The notes under the pieces: model-generated
Seen by the model: the letters and a program-made list of their open reading frames with translations, nothing else
Told to the model about the DNA's origin: nothing
The model's database searches: none
Position numbers and translations under genes: made by a program
Shown here: positions 1 through 9,479 of the stretch, piece by piece
Numbering within the stretch: the stretch's first letter is position 1
Layout of the letters: every line of letters begins with the position of its first letter
Assembly (NCBI GenBank): GCA_018398765.1
Contig: JAHBMJ010000413.1
Span: 37,501-48,197 of the forward strand
DNA: 10,697 bases
Source: Chromera velia
Lineage: Eukaryota > Sar > Chromeraceae
Direction: 5' to 3'

Positions 1-40
<40 letters not shown>

Positions 41-48
41 GTGTGTGT

Positions 49-87
<39 letters not shown>
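1..87. repeat. (GT)n microsatellite with GTATGT sub-period
   Basis: Near-pure GT dinucleotide array that runs off the left edge of the window. Its first 40 or so bases carry regularly spaced TA interruptions giving a GTGTAT hexamer period, followed by pure GT. Open frames across it (Cys-Val runs) are repeat artefacts. Confidence 0.95.
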
Positions 88-88
<1 letters not shown>

Positions 89-177
89 CGGTGTATGAGA
101 AACAGGAGACAGAGTGGTGTGATGAATTGGAATCATTTTCTTCCCTTCTTGCGAAAACAGGCAGACAGGACCAACGT

Positions 178-224
178 GAAACAACACAAAACAAAACGAA
201 ACAAAACCAAACGAAAAGAGAGGA
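178..224. repeat. A-rich (AAAAC)n-like tract
   Basis: Imperfect AAAAC/AAACG pentanucleotide-like repetition directly after a short unique stretch. It looks like slippage-derived low-complexity DNA. No coding signal is seen in it. Confidence 0.7.
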
Positions 225-1833
225 AGGGGAAACATAATCAATCTTGGAGACTTCCTTCCGTTCAGCTTGAGGACTTTGGGGCTCCCGATGAGAGCACGTG
301 CGCTGCGGTGGACCGCCAAGTCAACACCTGGCAGGTCGGGATGGTGCCTGCCCCGAAGTCCATGCACCCATTCCCCTTTTTTCCCTTCCCTTTCGCCCCT
401 CCTTCTCTCGCTTCCTTCCATGCCTTCGTGATTTTGTTCTTTCGGGGACTGATCCATTTTTTACCCGCGGGTGCACTTACATCGTACTCAGCGCTTCAAT
501 CATCCGTGCGATCATCAGTTCTCAACTTTCAGTTCTCTGCCGTCCCCAGAGATTCTGCATCCCGAGGCACTCTGGAACCTTTTGCCGGCTGCAGAGAAGC
601 AGTTTTGCAGAGCAGCAGGGGCGAAAGTCGGGGAAAGGCGCGATCAGGTCTGAAGCCGAGAAGCGCACTTACTCTCTTATTTTTTTGCTGGAGAGAAGAG
701 TGTGAAGAACAGAGTGAAATTCTCAAATAATGAGCAATGAAGCATAGAACTCCTCCAGATGGACCGCTCGTGCACATTTTTCTCCTGCAAGCACCGGGCT
801 TGCTGATGTGGACTGACTATGGCAGCCCAGCGGGTATCAGAAGGCCCAAAGCTGCAAAGATGGACGTTGCTGCTACTGTAATTCGATCATTATCAGGCGA
901 CACTGCGTGCCATTTTCTGGCACAATGAAGTCAGAAACTTCAGACTTCTCACAAAGAAGCTTGCAAGAACAGCACGAGACATGGAAAAGCCTTTCAAGAA
1001 TTATGGCAGAAAGTGACAGTTCCAGAGTGTGCATGGGGAAAACGTGCGTCAGAATGAAACAACATATATATCAATCATATCATAGTTGGTCGGGCAATTC
1101 GCCATGTTTCGCCCTTGAAGAGAGGCACTAAAAAGACAAAGATGCCGAAACGCGTTTCAATGAGAATTATGATCAAGTGTAAGGTTCAGGTAGCTCAAAT
1201 ATGAAACGGCTCTTAGGAATGGAATGCAGGTCGATACAATGAATCAGTGCAACATCATGATGCACCAGAATTCACCAGATCATGCATGCGCCGCGAACAG
1301 AAGAGCCAAACATTTGAAAGCGCGGCCGGGGCCCTGCCAGGCTGCGGGCCCATGCAGAGGCTGCAACCAATGTATCAATACGCAATTTTAATCAAGGCAC
1401 TCACCGAAAATTTCGCGTGTGTCCCGATATGTCCCGATCGATCGAAATCGCAAACTCTCTGCTTGGCACTCAACAGATCGTTCGATTAGCCAGAAAAGAC
1501 GTCAAACAACAACTCATTGCAGCCACAGTTTTCGTTCCTGTTCAAAGGCAACACAGACGAAAGCAAACTCAGTCGAGCTGGGGCATTTCCACATGCGGTC
1601 TGTGCCACCCTGTGCACTTTTTTCGAATCGGAAAGCATTCTGAGGCTTCACTACTTGTCTCCTCAGCTGTGTCAATCAGACTAAATCGGGTACTCTGATA
1701 TGATAGAATCGATCAAACTGACGAGGAAGTCACCGTTAGCGTTCGCGCTACGCCAGAACAGCACGCGTCAAGCCAGCGACAATCGGTCGTTGGCCTGGCA
1801 GGAGGAGTGAGCGGACGATGGCGATGCTCGCAG
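225..1833. other. No supportable gene; probable intron or intergenic DNA
   Basis: I looked for exons or genes on both strands and found none I can defend. There is a pyrimidine-rich run at about 366-420. Several open frames of 60-211 codons occur, but none has a recognisable domain and the longest crosses that pyrimidine run. A weak candidate exon at 266-334 has splice-like edges but does not join in phase to the next exon. Positions 1423-1445 repeat GTCCCGAT twice. The last bases before 1834 serve as the acceptor (CTCGCAG) of the first Dicer exon, so at least the right end is probably intron, in which case further upstream Dicer exons lie outside the window or are too diverged to see. Confidence 0.5.
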
Positions 1834-2200
1834 GCTCTCGACGCCCTTGCAAGACAGCCTTCAAGCTGCACCCAACAACCTGGAGAGGGATTTATATCTC
1901 TACACCCTGCATGTGTACTTCACAGACAGCAGTGCACAACAACTTGGAACAGGCATCATGTTTGCAACACCGCTCACCCCTGACTGCAAACCAATTCCGT
2001 TTCTCACGCAGACAGCGGTGATTGACAGGACCGGGTGGAGCTTCAACCTGGACAGAAATTGGAGCAAGATGTTCGGAGGAGGAACACTTAGCGAAGAGAA
2101 TTGGAGACATCTGTACGACAACAGACCTGGGCTTGCAGGGGTGAGGGCGACTTTCAACAACAAATACGTGATCACCCAGGCAACAGACACAAAACTTAAG
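1834..2200 (+). CDS. Dicer-like exon: platform-domain segment
   Basis: This exon gives 122 codons plus one leading base. The acceptor is CTCGCAG ending at 1833; the donor AAG|GTACGT at 2201 is near consensus, and the exon ends in phase 0. Residues about 17-58 read LERDLYLYTLHVYF, then LGTGIMFATPLTP, then PIPFL. That pattern of a hydrophobic beta strand, a 'lGil...pLpp' segment and a 'pipfpl' segment is typical of the Dicer platform that precedes PAZ. Residues 59-122 are less conserved and I cannot align them with confidence. No stop interrupts the frame from 1811. No ATG start is assigned because the exon looks internal; an alternative acceptor at 1853 would shorten it slightly. The ATG at 1818 is in another frame. 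Confidence 0.6.
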
Positions 2201-2420
2201 GTACGTCGAAAAGAAACAAATTTCAAACTGAACTGAACCTAAAACTGAAAAGAACATTTGAAGAAACAACAGAGAAAACATTGACGCACTCATACAACAG
2301 CAAAAGAGACTCGTGCATCCTTCCAAATAGAAGTTTGCCCACCTTTTTCAGACCCTTTTATAAATTCGAACAACGATTTTTGAATTCCGAAGAGCTGCAA
2401 CAAATAGCAACAGTTTTCAA

Positions 2421-2910
2421 TCATTCAATCGCTCGTTCATTCATTCATTCATTCATTCATCCATCCATCCATCCATCCATTCATTCATTCATGCATTCAT
2501 TCGTCCATTCATTCATTCATTGGTGGATTCATTCATTCAATCGCTCGTTCATTCATTCAATGACATTCATTCATTCATTCATTCATTCATTCATTCATTC
2601 ACTCACTCATTCATTCATTTACTCACTCATTCATTCATTCATTCATTCATTCATTCATTCATTCATTCATTCGTCCATTCAATGGTGGATTCATTCATTC
2701 AATCGCTCGTTCATTCATTCATTCACTCACTCATTCATTCATTTATTGATTCGTCCATTCATTCATTTTTTTTTCTTCAAGTAATTTATGTAGGGTTTAT
2801 TCATGCATTCATTCATTGGTAGATTCATTCATTCAATCGCTCGTTCATTCATTCATTCACTCACTCACTCATTCATTCATTCATTCATTCATTCATTGAT
2901 TCATGCATTT
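2421..2910. repeat. (ATTC)n microsatellite with higher-order repeat
   Basis: Long ATTC/CATT tetranucleotide array with interspersed ATCC, ACTC and a T-rich break near 2766-2800. A composite module made of a TGGTRGATTC start, two ATTC units, AATCGCTCG and then more TTCATTC recurs with starts at 2521, 2683 and 2817. A partial copy of its AATCGCTCG part lies near 2427. The modules imply duplications larger than the tetranucleotide unit. The His-Ser-Phe-Ile open frames across it are artefacts. Confidence 0.95.
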
Positions 2911-2940
2911 ATCTGATCAGGCAGACATGCACGCAGCAGT

Positions 2941-2988
2941 CACTTACTCACTTACTCACTCACTCACTCACTCACTCACTCACTCACA
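2941..2988. repeat. (ACTC)n microsatellite
   Basis: Tandem ACTC units with ACTT variants at the left end. It lies 30 bases after the (ATTC)n array and is probably a related expansion, since ACTC variants also occur inside that array. Confidence 0.9.
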
Positions 2989-3296
2989 GTGTCTCCCTCG
3001 CTTGCTCTCTCGCTTTCTTCAGTCAGTCAGTCTGTCGGCCAGCCAGCCAGCTTGAAAGCCGCTCAGCTACTCAATAGGACTCAGTCATGCACCAAGCCAG
3101 TCAATTCGGCAGTCAGGCTTCTGCATGAGCCGTGAGTTTCTCGGTACACTCACAGAGATGCGCAGAGGGGTAAAAGAAAGTGAACGACTCACCGCAATTC
3201 ATCTTTGCACTTGACGTCCATGTAGAGCTCCTTCCAGACTGCAATGCCATGCACACTCGAGAGGTACATTGATCAGGAACATATCACAGACGCATG

Positions 3297-3539
<243 letters not shown>

Positions 3540-3798
3540 GTGATTGAAGGGCTGTCTCATCTACATGGCTCTTTCAAATCCTCTCAATAAGTCTTCATGA
3601 CTCTGTGTCTCTGTCGGTGATGCTGTTTTTTTTTTCTGTCTGTCTGCCTGAATACGCGTCCCTCTCAGACTGCGTGCCTGCCATGTGTTCCTGGCCGCCT
3701 TCCTGGAAGCGCTAGGAAGCCTTAGCCTGCCTGTCTACGTGTCTGTGTGCAAAAAAAAAAGTGAGAGATCAACTTGCATCTAACGTACGTACTTGCAG

Positions 3799-3995
3799 AA
3801 GCTTCAGACGATCCTCGGGGAGGAGACCAGAGAGCAGACCTTCTTCGATGTCGATGCCAACGGTGCGATCCCTCCATATATCGTACCGGTAGATCTGGAA
3901 GGACGACTGGACTCCAACGAGGTCGACAGACTGATCGACAGATTGGTTGGTCAAGGATTACTCCAGAATAGGAAGGAACACAATCGGGCTTGCAA
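3799..3995 (+). CDS. Dicer-like exon: connector and PAZ entry
   Basis: This 197-nt exon holds 65 codons plus two bases. It begins after CTTGCAG in phase 0 and ends before GTAAAA in phase 2; without splicing the frame would stop at 3997-3999. Residues 15-46 contain FFDVDANG, then YIVPV, then GRLDSNEVDRLI. In Dicers the stretch entering PAZ reads as an aromatic-Asp segment, then 'Y.VVPL', then a short loop and 'iDw..v..i'; this exon follows that layout, although the usual Trp is replaced. Residues 17-22 plus 36-41 also imitate an EF-hand calcium loop, but only if 39 bases are removed, so I prefer the Dicer reading. No stops interrupt it. Confidence 0.6.
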
Positions 3996-4409
3996 GTAAA
4001 ATTTCACGAACGCATCCATCCTTATGTCCCCCGTCTGCAAATTCTTTTTTGTCATCCTGAGGCTCGAGTCATGATCGCTTTTCTTTCTATCTTGCGGTCT
4101 TTTGCGTATGTCTCCATCGATTTTTCATACTGAAACCCGGCCTTTACTCGATCGTTCAGCCGTTCTCCCTGAAGTTCCTCCCTCACCCTTTGCATACAAT
4201 CGAGCTTCTTCCATTCATGCTGACGTCTCACAAAGTATTTATAAAGGAAAGAAGTCCTCAGAACCTTTTCAACTCTCGAAAATCATTCATTTTCACCCCC
4301 CTTCGGACTGACATTTCATGAATTTCACGCATGTTCAAGCTTTCTGCACCTCCCTTCTTTGACTACTCTTCTATGACTTCCTTCCTTTGACCACTTACCT
4401 CTGCTGCAG
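3996..4409 (+). other. Intron 2 of the Dicer-like gene
   Basis: This 414-nt intron has donor GTAAAA at 3996 and acceptor CTGCTGCAG ending at 4409. It splits a codon after its second base, and joining it restores the frame on both sides. The sequence is T- and C-rich with no repeat or gene inside. Confidence 0.65.
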
Positions 4410-5283
4410 TGACACAGGATTCCAGCTCCCCATTCCCGCGCTGTCTCTGGAGGCCGACCCTGTTTCTCCTTCCCGCCCACTGCCAGATCGCAGTCTCCCC
4501 ATCCTCTCGTCGGACCGACTCTTTCTCCCCCTGCCAACGAAAGAGGGCAAGAGGCTGTTGACAGAGATGGTGGCAGGCAGCATCCCAGAGGGCCTGTCAG
4601 TTACCCCTGAGAAAACCCACTATCTAGCCCACTATGCCCTCCCGGATCTCTGAGAGGTACGAAGAAGGGTCCATACCATCCTCGAAGCGTTCCCCCCCCC
4701 AAAGCTAGACCCGAACACCCCTGAAAATCCTGTAAGGAATCCCCTGCTCTCTGCAGACACGATTCTCTCTTTCCGCCTCATAATCGAAGTCACACAGCTG
4801 ATTTCGTGGAATGCTAAACCAATCTCGAGAGCGAGAACGGCGGTAGCACAGGGAGAGTATTTTGTGGATGCCCTGATTTCCACTCTTGGGGTCTCCCAGC
4901 CCCGAAAACCAGGGCAAACACTGCTTATGGCAGCAAGAGAGAAGTTGTGACTCAAGGAGACCCCAGCCAACCCGACCCCAATCAGAGAATTCATTCAGGC
5001 TGTGACATAGGAGCACCCTCTTACACACCCCAACTGGGAGTCCCTTAAATTTCTGGGAGATGGAGGGGCTAGGTACCTCCAGTGCCTGAGGAGCGTGATA
5101 TGGGGGGAGGACAATCCAGAATTGGTGGAACAGTACCACACCAATGCCCTATTCAGTCAGCACTCGAGGCTCAGTTACCTCGACCGTCTTGTCGTTCCGA
5201 GAGCTGAGAGGGATGCAGGTCGAAGTCTGTTGTTAATGGGTGGTCCGAAAGGGGATGAGACTGAAATTCCCCCTATATACTAT
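4410..5283 (+). pseudogene. Dicer-like exon: post-PAZ linker and start of RNase IIIa, with three in-frame stops
   Basis: One reading frame runs through 874 bases, broken by TGA 4651-4653, TGA 4948-4950 and TAG 5008-5010. Near 4579-4690 the protein reads PEGLSVTP, then ALPDL, a stop, and RRRVHTILEAF, resembling the Dicer linker between PAZ and RNase III ('lP.i..R.e.lL.A'). At 4978-5180 come PIREFIQAVT, a stop, PNWESLKFLGD, then NPELVEQYHTNALFSQHSRL, matching the order of the RNase III signature and the helix that follows. The Asp of FLGD is kept (5059-5061), but the catalytic Glu three residues before the G is Lys (5047-5049). The exon probably ends at TAT|GTAAGC (5284); otherwise the frame stops at TAG 5302. 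The second RNase III acidic motif is absent, as expected if it lies in a later exon. Confidence 0.65.
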
Positions 5284-5429
5284 GTAAGCAGAATACGGGG
5301 CTAGAACTCTCAACGCTAACGATGTGCATTCAGAGTTCATAGACTATAAGAGTTTGACCTAGAGAGGTTTGTACATTGTTCCTTCGATCAAGCCAGTCTA
5401 ACGATCGTTAGCGATCGTTAGCTAATTCG
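5284..5429 (+). other. Start of a third Dicer intron (or relic 3' flank)
   Basis: The sequence begins with a strong donor-like GTAAGC and shows no continuation of the RNase III domain in any frame. No acceptor is visible before retrotransposon sequence begins, so the intron would have to continue past the element and out of the window. How much of this stretch already belongs to the LTR is unclear. Confidence 0.35.
5399..5425. repeat. Tandem palindromic CGATCGTTAG repeat
   Basis: The decamer CGATCGTTAG occurs twice head to tail (5402-5411, 5412-5421). The first copy lies in a perfect 12-base palindrome, TAACGATCGTTA (5399-5410), and the segment ends in GCTAA. A related GCTAACGAT lies at 5315-5323. 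It sits near the presumed outer end of the retrotransposon. Confidence 0.8.
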
Positions 5430-5735
5430 AATGCATGCAGATCGATGTCACTTTATTCAGTCCTGCACCAAGCCATACTTATTGAAGTCCGCGCGCGCAT
5501 TGCCACGGCGCCGCCGGCCTCGCGGCTCCGCCACTCCGCGGGTCCGTCGCATACTCGCCGCTCGTAGCCTGCCTACACCTGCCCGCTGCTTTGAAACCGA
5601 CGTCCACGCTTGGTTCCAGTGCCTGCACACATCCATAACTAATCGACCTCGTGGCATTGATTAATAACATGCACCTGCACACTTCATCGAACCATAAATG
5701 AACGAAGCAAGTCAGAATGCAGAGTCCGACCCCCA
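5430..5735 (-). repeat. Putative 3' LTR of the Ty3/gypsy element (ends uncertain)
   Basis: This non-coding stretch lies directly downstream of the chromodomain frame on the minus strand. On that strand a G-rich run (GGGTGGCAGTA, 5736-5746) could be the polypurine tract, with an LTR starting TGGGG at 5735. An AATAAA signal follows near the far side, and a very GC-rich block (5488-5563) lies between them. The left end could instead be near 5323 (TGTGC on the plus strand). The partner 5' LTR is outside the window, so identity between LTRs cannot be tested. Confidence 0.35.
5452..5457 (-). promoter_or_regulatory. AATAAA polyadenylation signal
   Basis: A perfect AATAAA on the minus strand, about 340 bases downstream of the pol stop codon and in the sense of the retrotransposon. 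Its place fits the R region of a 3' LTR. Confidence 0.4.
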
Positions 5736-5794
5736 TACTGCCACCCTGCATCTATGCATGATGCAGGATAGAATTGCTTTCTGCCTCGAATCAC

Positions 5795-6988
5795 TTACCA
5801 AGGAATTTCATCTTCCCAAAACTCATACACACGCATTCCACTCCACAAACCTCTTAGTTCTGCCCATACTGATTTCACCTCTCTACTTCTTAATTGCCAC
5901 CTACACCTGCCCGTTGCTTGCTTCTCTTTCTCCTGCTGTCTCTTCTTTTCTTTGAAGGCATGCAATGCCTCCTTTGCATGTGTCAGGTTGACAACAGGCT
6001 CCCATGATGCATTCTCTTTACTTTCTCCTTCCCACCACACCAGGTAGTGCGCCTGTTTGTCTATCTTTCTGTGGTTGAGAATCTCTTTTACTTCATACTC
6101 AATCTCTTCTGATGTAGGCAACCGAACAGCAGGCAGAGGATCATCCTTCCTTCTCTCATACTTCTTCAGGTATGATACATTAATCACATTGTGACCCTTC
6201 ATTCCTGCAGGGAATATGAGCTCATACGCGTTGCTCCCCACCTTTCTCTCTACCTCGAATGGTCCATAAAATACAGGCTCAAGCTTCCCGCTTGGCTTTC
6301 TGCTTCCCTTAAAATATGTATTGCGTACAAGCAAAAAATCCCCTGGAGCAAATAAAACCTCTTGTCTGTGTGGATCTACTTGTCGAGCTACTCGTTCTCT
6401 TGCTTGCTCAAGTCTCTCCTTTGCTCTCATGATTTCTGCCTCTCTGCGATCTGCAAAGTCTGCTGCTGGCGGACAGAATGACTTAAAACGCACAAAGACA
6501 GAAGGCAGGCGAATCGGGTCACATCCATACAGAAAGCGAAAAGGAGACATGCCTGTGGCTGGATGCACCGAATCACGATATGCAAACTGACAAGAACACA
6601 ACCACTTCGGCCAGTCCGTTTGATGCTCGTTCATGAAACAACGCAACATCTGTTCGATGGTCTGGTTGTCTCTCTCTGTCTGTCCATCTGACTGTGGGTG
6701 TCCTCTTGTGCTCATATTCAATTTTGTGCCCCACAGCCGAGCGAGTTCCTTCCAAAATGCAGAGAAAAAACGAGGATCACGGTCACTGACCACTGATTGG
6801 AGCATCCCATGCTCGCAGACAATCCTCTCAAAGACCACCTCGGCTGTCCCTTCTGCTGTAATCTCTTGTGAGACTGCAGCAAAGAAAAGAGTTTTGGAGA
6901 GGCGATCAACCATAAAGAGGATTCCATCTACCTCTTCTCCTTTAAACACCACCCTCGGGAGTCCAAATATAAAATCAACAGAAATAGA
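5795..6988 (-). pseudogene. pol: Pol 3' part: integrase catalytic core and chromodomain
   Basis: This part inserts the element's cDNA into the host genome. It follows in the same frame as the upstream RT part but is cut off from it by TAG at 6989-6991. The first catalytic Asp is in SISVDFI (codon 6974-6976). Counting residues from the GTG at 6952, the second is Asp57 in SDRDPRF and the Glu is Glu93 in DGQTERDN, giving DD35E spacing. The GPF module begins at 230 (GPFEVERKVGSNAYELIFP). A chromodomain spans about 286-333 (YEVKEIL, YLVWWEG, ASWEPVVNL), keeping aromatic residues at Tyr286, Trp306/307 and Trp317 where methyl-lysine-binding chromodomains have their cage. A Lys/Glu/Gln-rich tail ends at TAA 5795. 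Chromodomains in this position can steer integration to marked chromatin. The core itself looks intact. Confidence 0.9.
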
Positions 6989-8590
6989 CTAAAAAGAAAA
7001 TTCAGGAATAGATAGAGGTTGGAGCAATTCATACTGCTTCTCAGTCGGCCTCTTTGCTCTTTGACAGGCATCACACTTTCTGACGTACTGAACAACCGAT
7101 GCATACATATGTGGCCAATAGAAACTCCCTGCCAGTTTTAAATATGTTTTCTCTGCCCCCAAATGCCCCCCTGCGGCCGTATCATGATGTTCATAGATGA
7201 GGTTTCTTTGTAGTCTCTCTGTCGGGATGGCCAGTCTGTCATTAAAATAGAGCAGTCCGTCTTCTATCTGAAACCTCGGAAGAATCAGCCGCAAGTGTCG
7301 AAGACCAGGCACCTCTTTCTCAGGATCTTTGTCAGGGTCTTCAATTTGGAGCCTTGCTTCAAGCACTTCCTTCACCTCCATCCAGAATTTCTCTTCTTCA
7401 TATCCTTTCCTTATCCTTTCCAGTAATTCCTCATCCGGTTGCACTCTTGATTCCATTTGCAACAATTGACACACTTCTTTTCTTTCTTTATCTTTTTCTT
7501 CTTTCTGAGCGTTCACCCCAGGGCACCTGCTCAGCGCATCTGCCACGCGATTCCAAGCACCGGGCACATACCTTGGAGTGATACCAATCTCGTCGAACAT
7601 GCTGACAAATCTGCGCATACGTGGAGACATTAAGGTACGGTCAGCGGACACATTCACATATTTAAGAGACTCATGATCTGACCACACCTTAGTTGTGTGA
7701 CTAACGTACGGCCTCCACGATTTGACCGCAAACACGCAGGAAAGAAATTCTTTATCTCTGATCGGATACTTGAGCTCTGCCTGTGTCATTCTATGTGATG
7801 CAAATGCACACGGACGGAGCCAGCCGATCTCAGGATCTTCCTGCATGAGTGCGGCAGCGAGCGTTTCTGTCGATTCGCACGCATCCACAAAAATTTCGAA
7901 GGGACGCGCAAGGTCAGGAATGTAGAGTTCGACAGTATTTTTTACTGCTTGCTTTACTGCTTCAAAGCTTTCTTCCTCTTTCTTCCCCCATTTAAACGAT
8001 TTGTTTCCCTTCAGCAATACATACAAAGGGCCTGCTTTCTCACTGAAGCGAGGGACAAACCATCTCACCCAATTTGCAAACCCCAAAAACGAAAGCACTT
8101 CATTTCTGTTCTTAGGAGTAGGCCACTTACTGACTTGGTCTGTCTTGCTCTGCTCGGGCCGCACTCTGGTCCTGGAGATCTTCAGCCCGAGAAATGTTAC
8201 CTCAGTCTGCATAAAATAGCATTTCGACAATTTTGCATACAATTTATTTTCACTTAACAAACGTAAAACAATTCTGATGTGTCTCTTATGCTTTTCTCTT
8301 GTACGTGAATAAATCAGAATGTCATCCAGAAAAACCGAAACAAAACGGTCAAGACAAGAGCGAAGAGCAAATTGAATTAACCTCATCGCTGCAGGAGGCG
8401 CGTTTGTCAACCCAAACGAAACAACCAGCCACTCAAAAGAACCATAGCGTGTAGTGAAAGCTGTTTTTGGGATGTCTTCTTCTCTGACCCTCATTTGATG
8501 ATAATACTGTCTGAGGTCCAGTGTCGTGAAGAACCGGGCCCTATGCAATCGATCAATCAACTCTTGCGGGTGAGGGAGGGAAATTTTCAA
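6989..8590 (-). pseudogene. pol: Pol middle part: RT palm, RNase H and integrase zinc domain
   Basis: An open stretch of 533 codons with no credible start of its own; it continues the RT from the frame to its right after a shift. Residues 24-32 (LDLRQYYHQ) and 87-95 (FLDDILIYS) are the RT catalytic Asp motifs, and SFGLTNAPP at 58-66 is the conserved palm segment. RNase H follows at about 228-355 with candidate acidic residues Asp236, Glu281, Asp305 and Asp351 (VADALSR). The integrase HHCC zinc domain occupies 469-509 (HHD, GGHLG, CDACQ). The frame ends at TAG 6989-6991, where related elements usually have Trp before the 'SI..DFI' of the integrase core, so a TGG-to-TAG change is likely. All catalytic residues are present. 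Confidence 0.92.
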
Positions 8591-9222
8591 TGCTTGTCTT
8601 TGATAGTAATGCGATTCAAGCTAGTGTAGTCACAGCATATTCTCATCGAGCCATCTTTCTTTTGTACAAAAAGAACAGGCGCAGCATAAGGAGAAGCAGA
8701 CGGTTGGATGAATCTTTGTTCAAGGTATGTATCTATCTGTCTCCTCAGCTCATCTGTCTCTCCCACTGACAGCCGATAAGGCGAACGGGCAGGAGGTGAA
8801 TGACCGGGCTCAAGTTCGATTTTGAAATCCAAATGAGGTCCTCTTGACAGTGGCAGATAAGAGAGACGATCGGGAAAAAGAGACGCACGATCTGCCACAA
8901 TTCCTTTCACATCCTGAGAAACATCCGCATCTGATCGAGAGAGAAAAGCACACACGTCCGACAAATCAAGGGCCGACCGAGCAGGATGATCAGACGGAAG
9001 AGAAGAGAGAAAGTCAGAAGAAAGAAAATCAGAACCTACGTTCCCTCCATCATTCATTCTCCCCTTTCCTTTTCCCTCACTCACTTCAGTTGCATGCACG
9101 AAGCACTCCAGTTCCCCCTCTTCTGCAGGCTAGTGTGCCGTCTCCATTCTCACGATGTGGCAGACAGCACCTTTTTGAATTGCTCGTTTGGCCTGCGCAA
9201 AAGAAAGAACAGGAGGGCAAGG
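8587..9222 (-). pseudogene. pol: Pol 5' part: protease-RT linker and RT fingers
   Basis: This carries the N-terminal RT segment in the same frame as the protease remnant but is broken by TAG at 9130-9132. Right of that stop lies PVLSFAQAKRAIQKGA, resembling the linker between protease and RT in Ty3 elements. Left of it, [10 protein letters not shown], then [20 protein letters not shown] and [14 protein letters not shown], are the RT fingers motifs. The frame closes with ...IKDKH and TGA at 8587-8589; the expected continuation (LPHPQELIDRL) lies in another frame from 8590, with about eight extra bases at the junction. The linker contains a tandem DFLSS duplication. Confidence 0.88.
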
Positions 9223-9468
9223 TTAGTTCTCTTCATATGCACCCCCCCGAATAATGACTTCCTGGCCGTTAAAGAAGAAATAAAGAGAACGAGACCAATG
9301 ACCAAGTTCTGGTTGGTGGACGTCACTCCATTTTCTTCCTAAGATGACATCATAGTCGTCCAGGTCAGCCAGTAAATTTATTGAATGCACCGACTGTCTC
9401 TCGATACCCCTGAATACGAAGGGGAACAGAAGGTGCATACTCACTGACCTCTCGTCCTCTGGGCTCCT
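9223..9468 (-). pseudogene. Retroviral-type aspartic protease remnant, C-terminal half
   Basis: The frame is open from a TGA at 9469-9471 to TAA 9223-9225. The segment DLDDYDVILGRKW, followed by HQPELGHW and a final GQEVIIRGG, matches the C-terminal half of Ty3-type proteases ('yDvILG.dWl..h.p...w'). The N-terminal half with the catalytic D-[ST]-G is not present in any frame between here and the end of gag 12 bases upstream, so about 50 codons appear to be deleted. Without it, Gag and Pol could not be cleaved by this copy's own enzyme. Confidence 0.75.
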
Positions 9469-9479
9469 TCACGGCCACC

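Noticed and set aside
266-334. Candidate upstream exon (acceptor TTCAG, donor CAG|GTCGGG, 23 codons)
   Set aside because: It ends in phase 0, but the next supported exon at 1834 needs phase 2. The donor is weak and no domain is recognisable.
95-730. Open frame of 211 codons
   Set aside because: It crosses an A-rich repeat and a pyrimidine-rich run, and shows no domain or compositional sign of a real protein.
2281-2822. Open frames rich in His-Ser-Phe-Ile repeats
   Set aside because: They are translations of the ATTC tetranucleotide array inside an intron. Tetramers spanning three codons give a repeating pattern without selection.
2421-2990. CRISPR-like array
   Set aside because: The units are tetranucleotides with no unique spacers, and the context is eukaryotic.
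3863-3901. A 39-base GT...AG segment whose removal would leave a perfect EF-hand loop (DVDANGRLDSNE)
   Set aside because: It is in frame and translates to YIVPV-type sequence that fits the PAZ-entry segment of Dicer. The flanking exons also fit Dicer, and it lacks a pyrimidine tract. The EF-hand resemblance is judged to be chance, though cDNA could test it.
4657-4756. Possible extra intron (GTACGA...CTCTGCAG) near the first in-frame TGA
   Set aside because: The TGA at 4651 precedes the donor and so would not be removed. The splice would also shift the frame into an early stop. The sequence inside reads as Dicer-linker-like protein.
4651-5010. TGA reassigned as a sense codon
   Set aside because: A TAG also interrupts the same exon, so reassigning TGA alone would not open the frame.
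4632-5139. Antisense open frames of 120 and 144 codons
   Set aside because: They are shadows of the Dicer-like exon on the opposite strand; only the plus-strand frame carries recognisable motifs.
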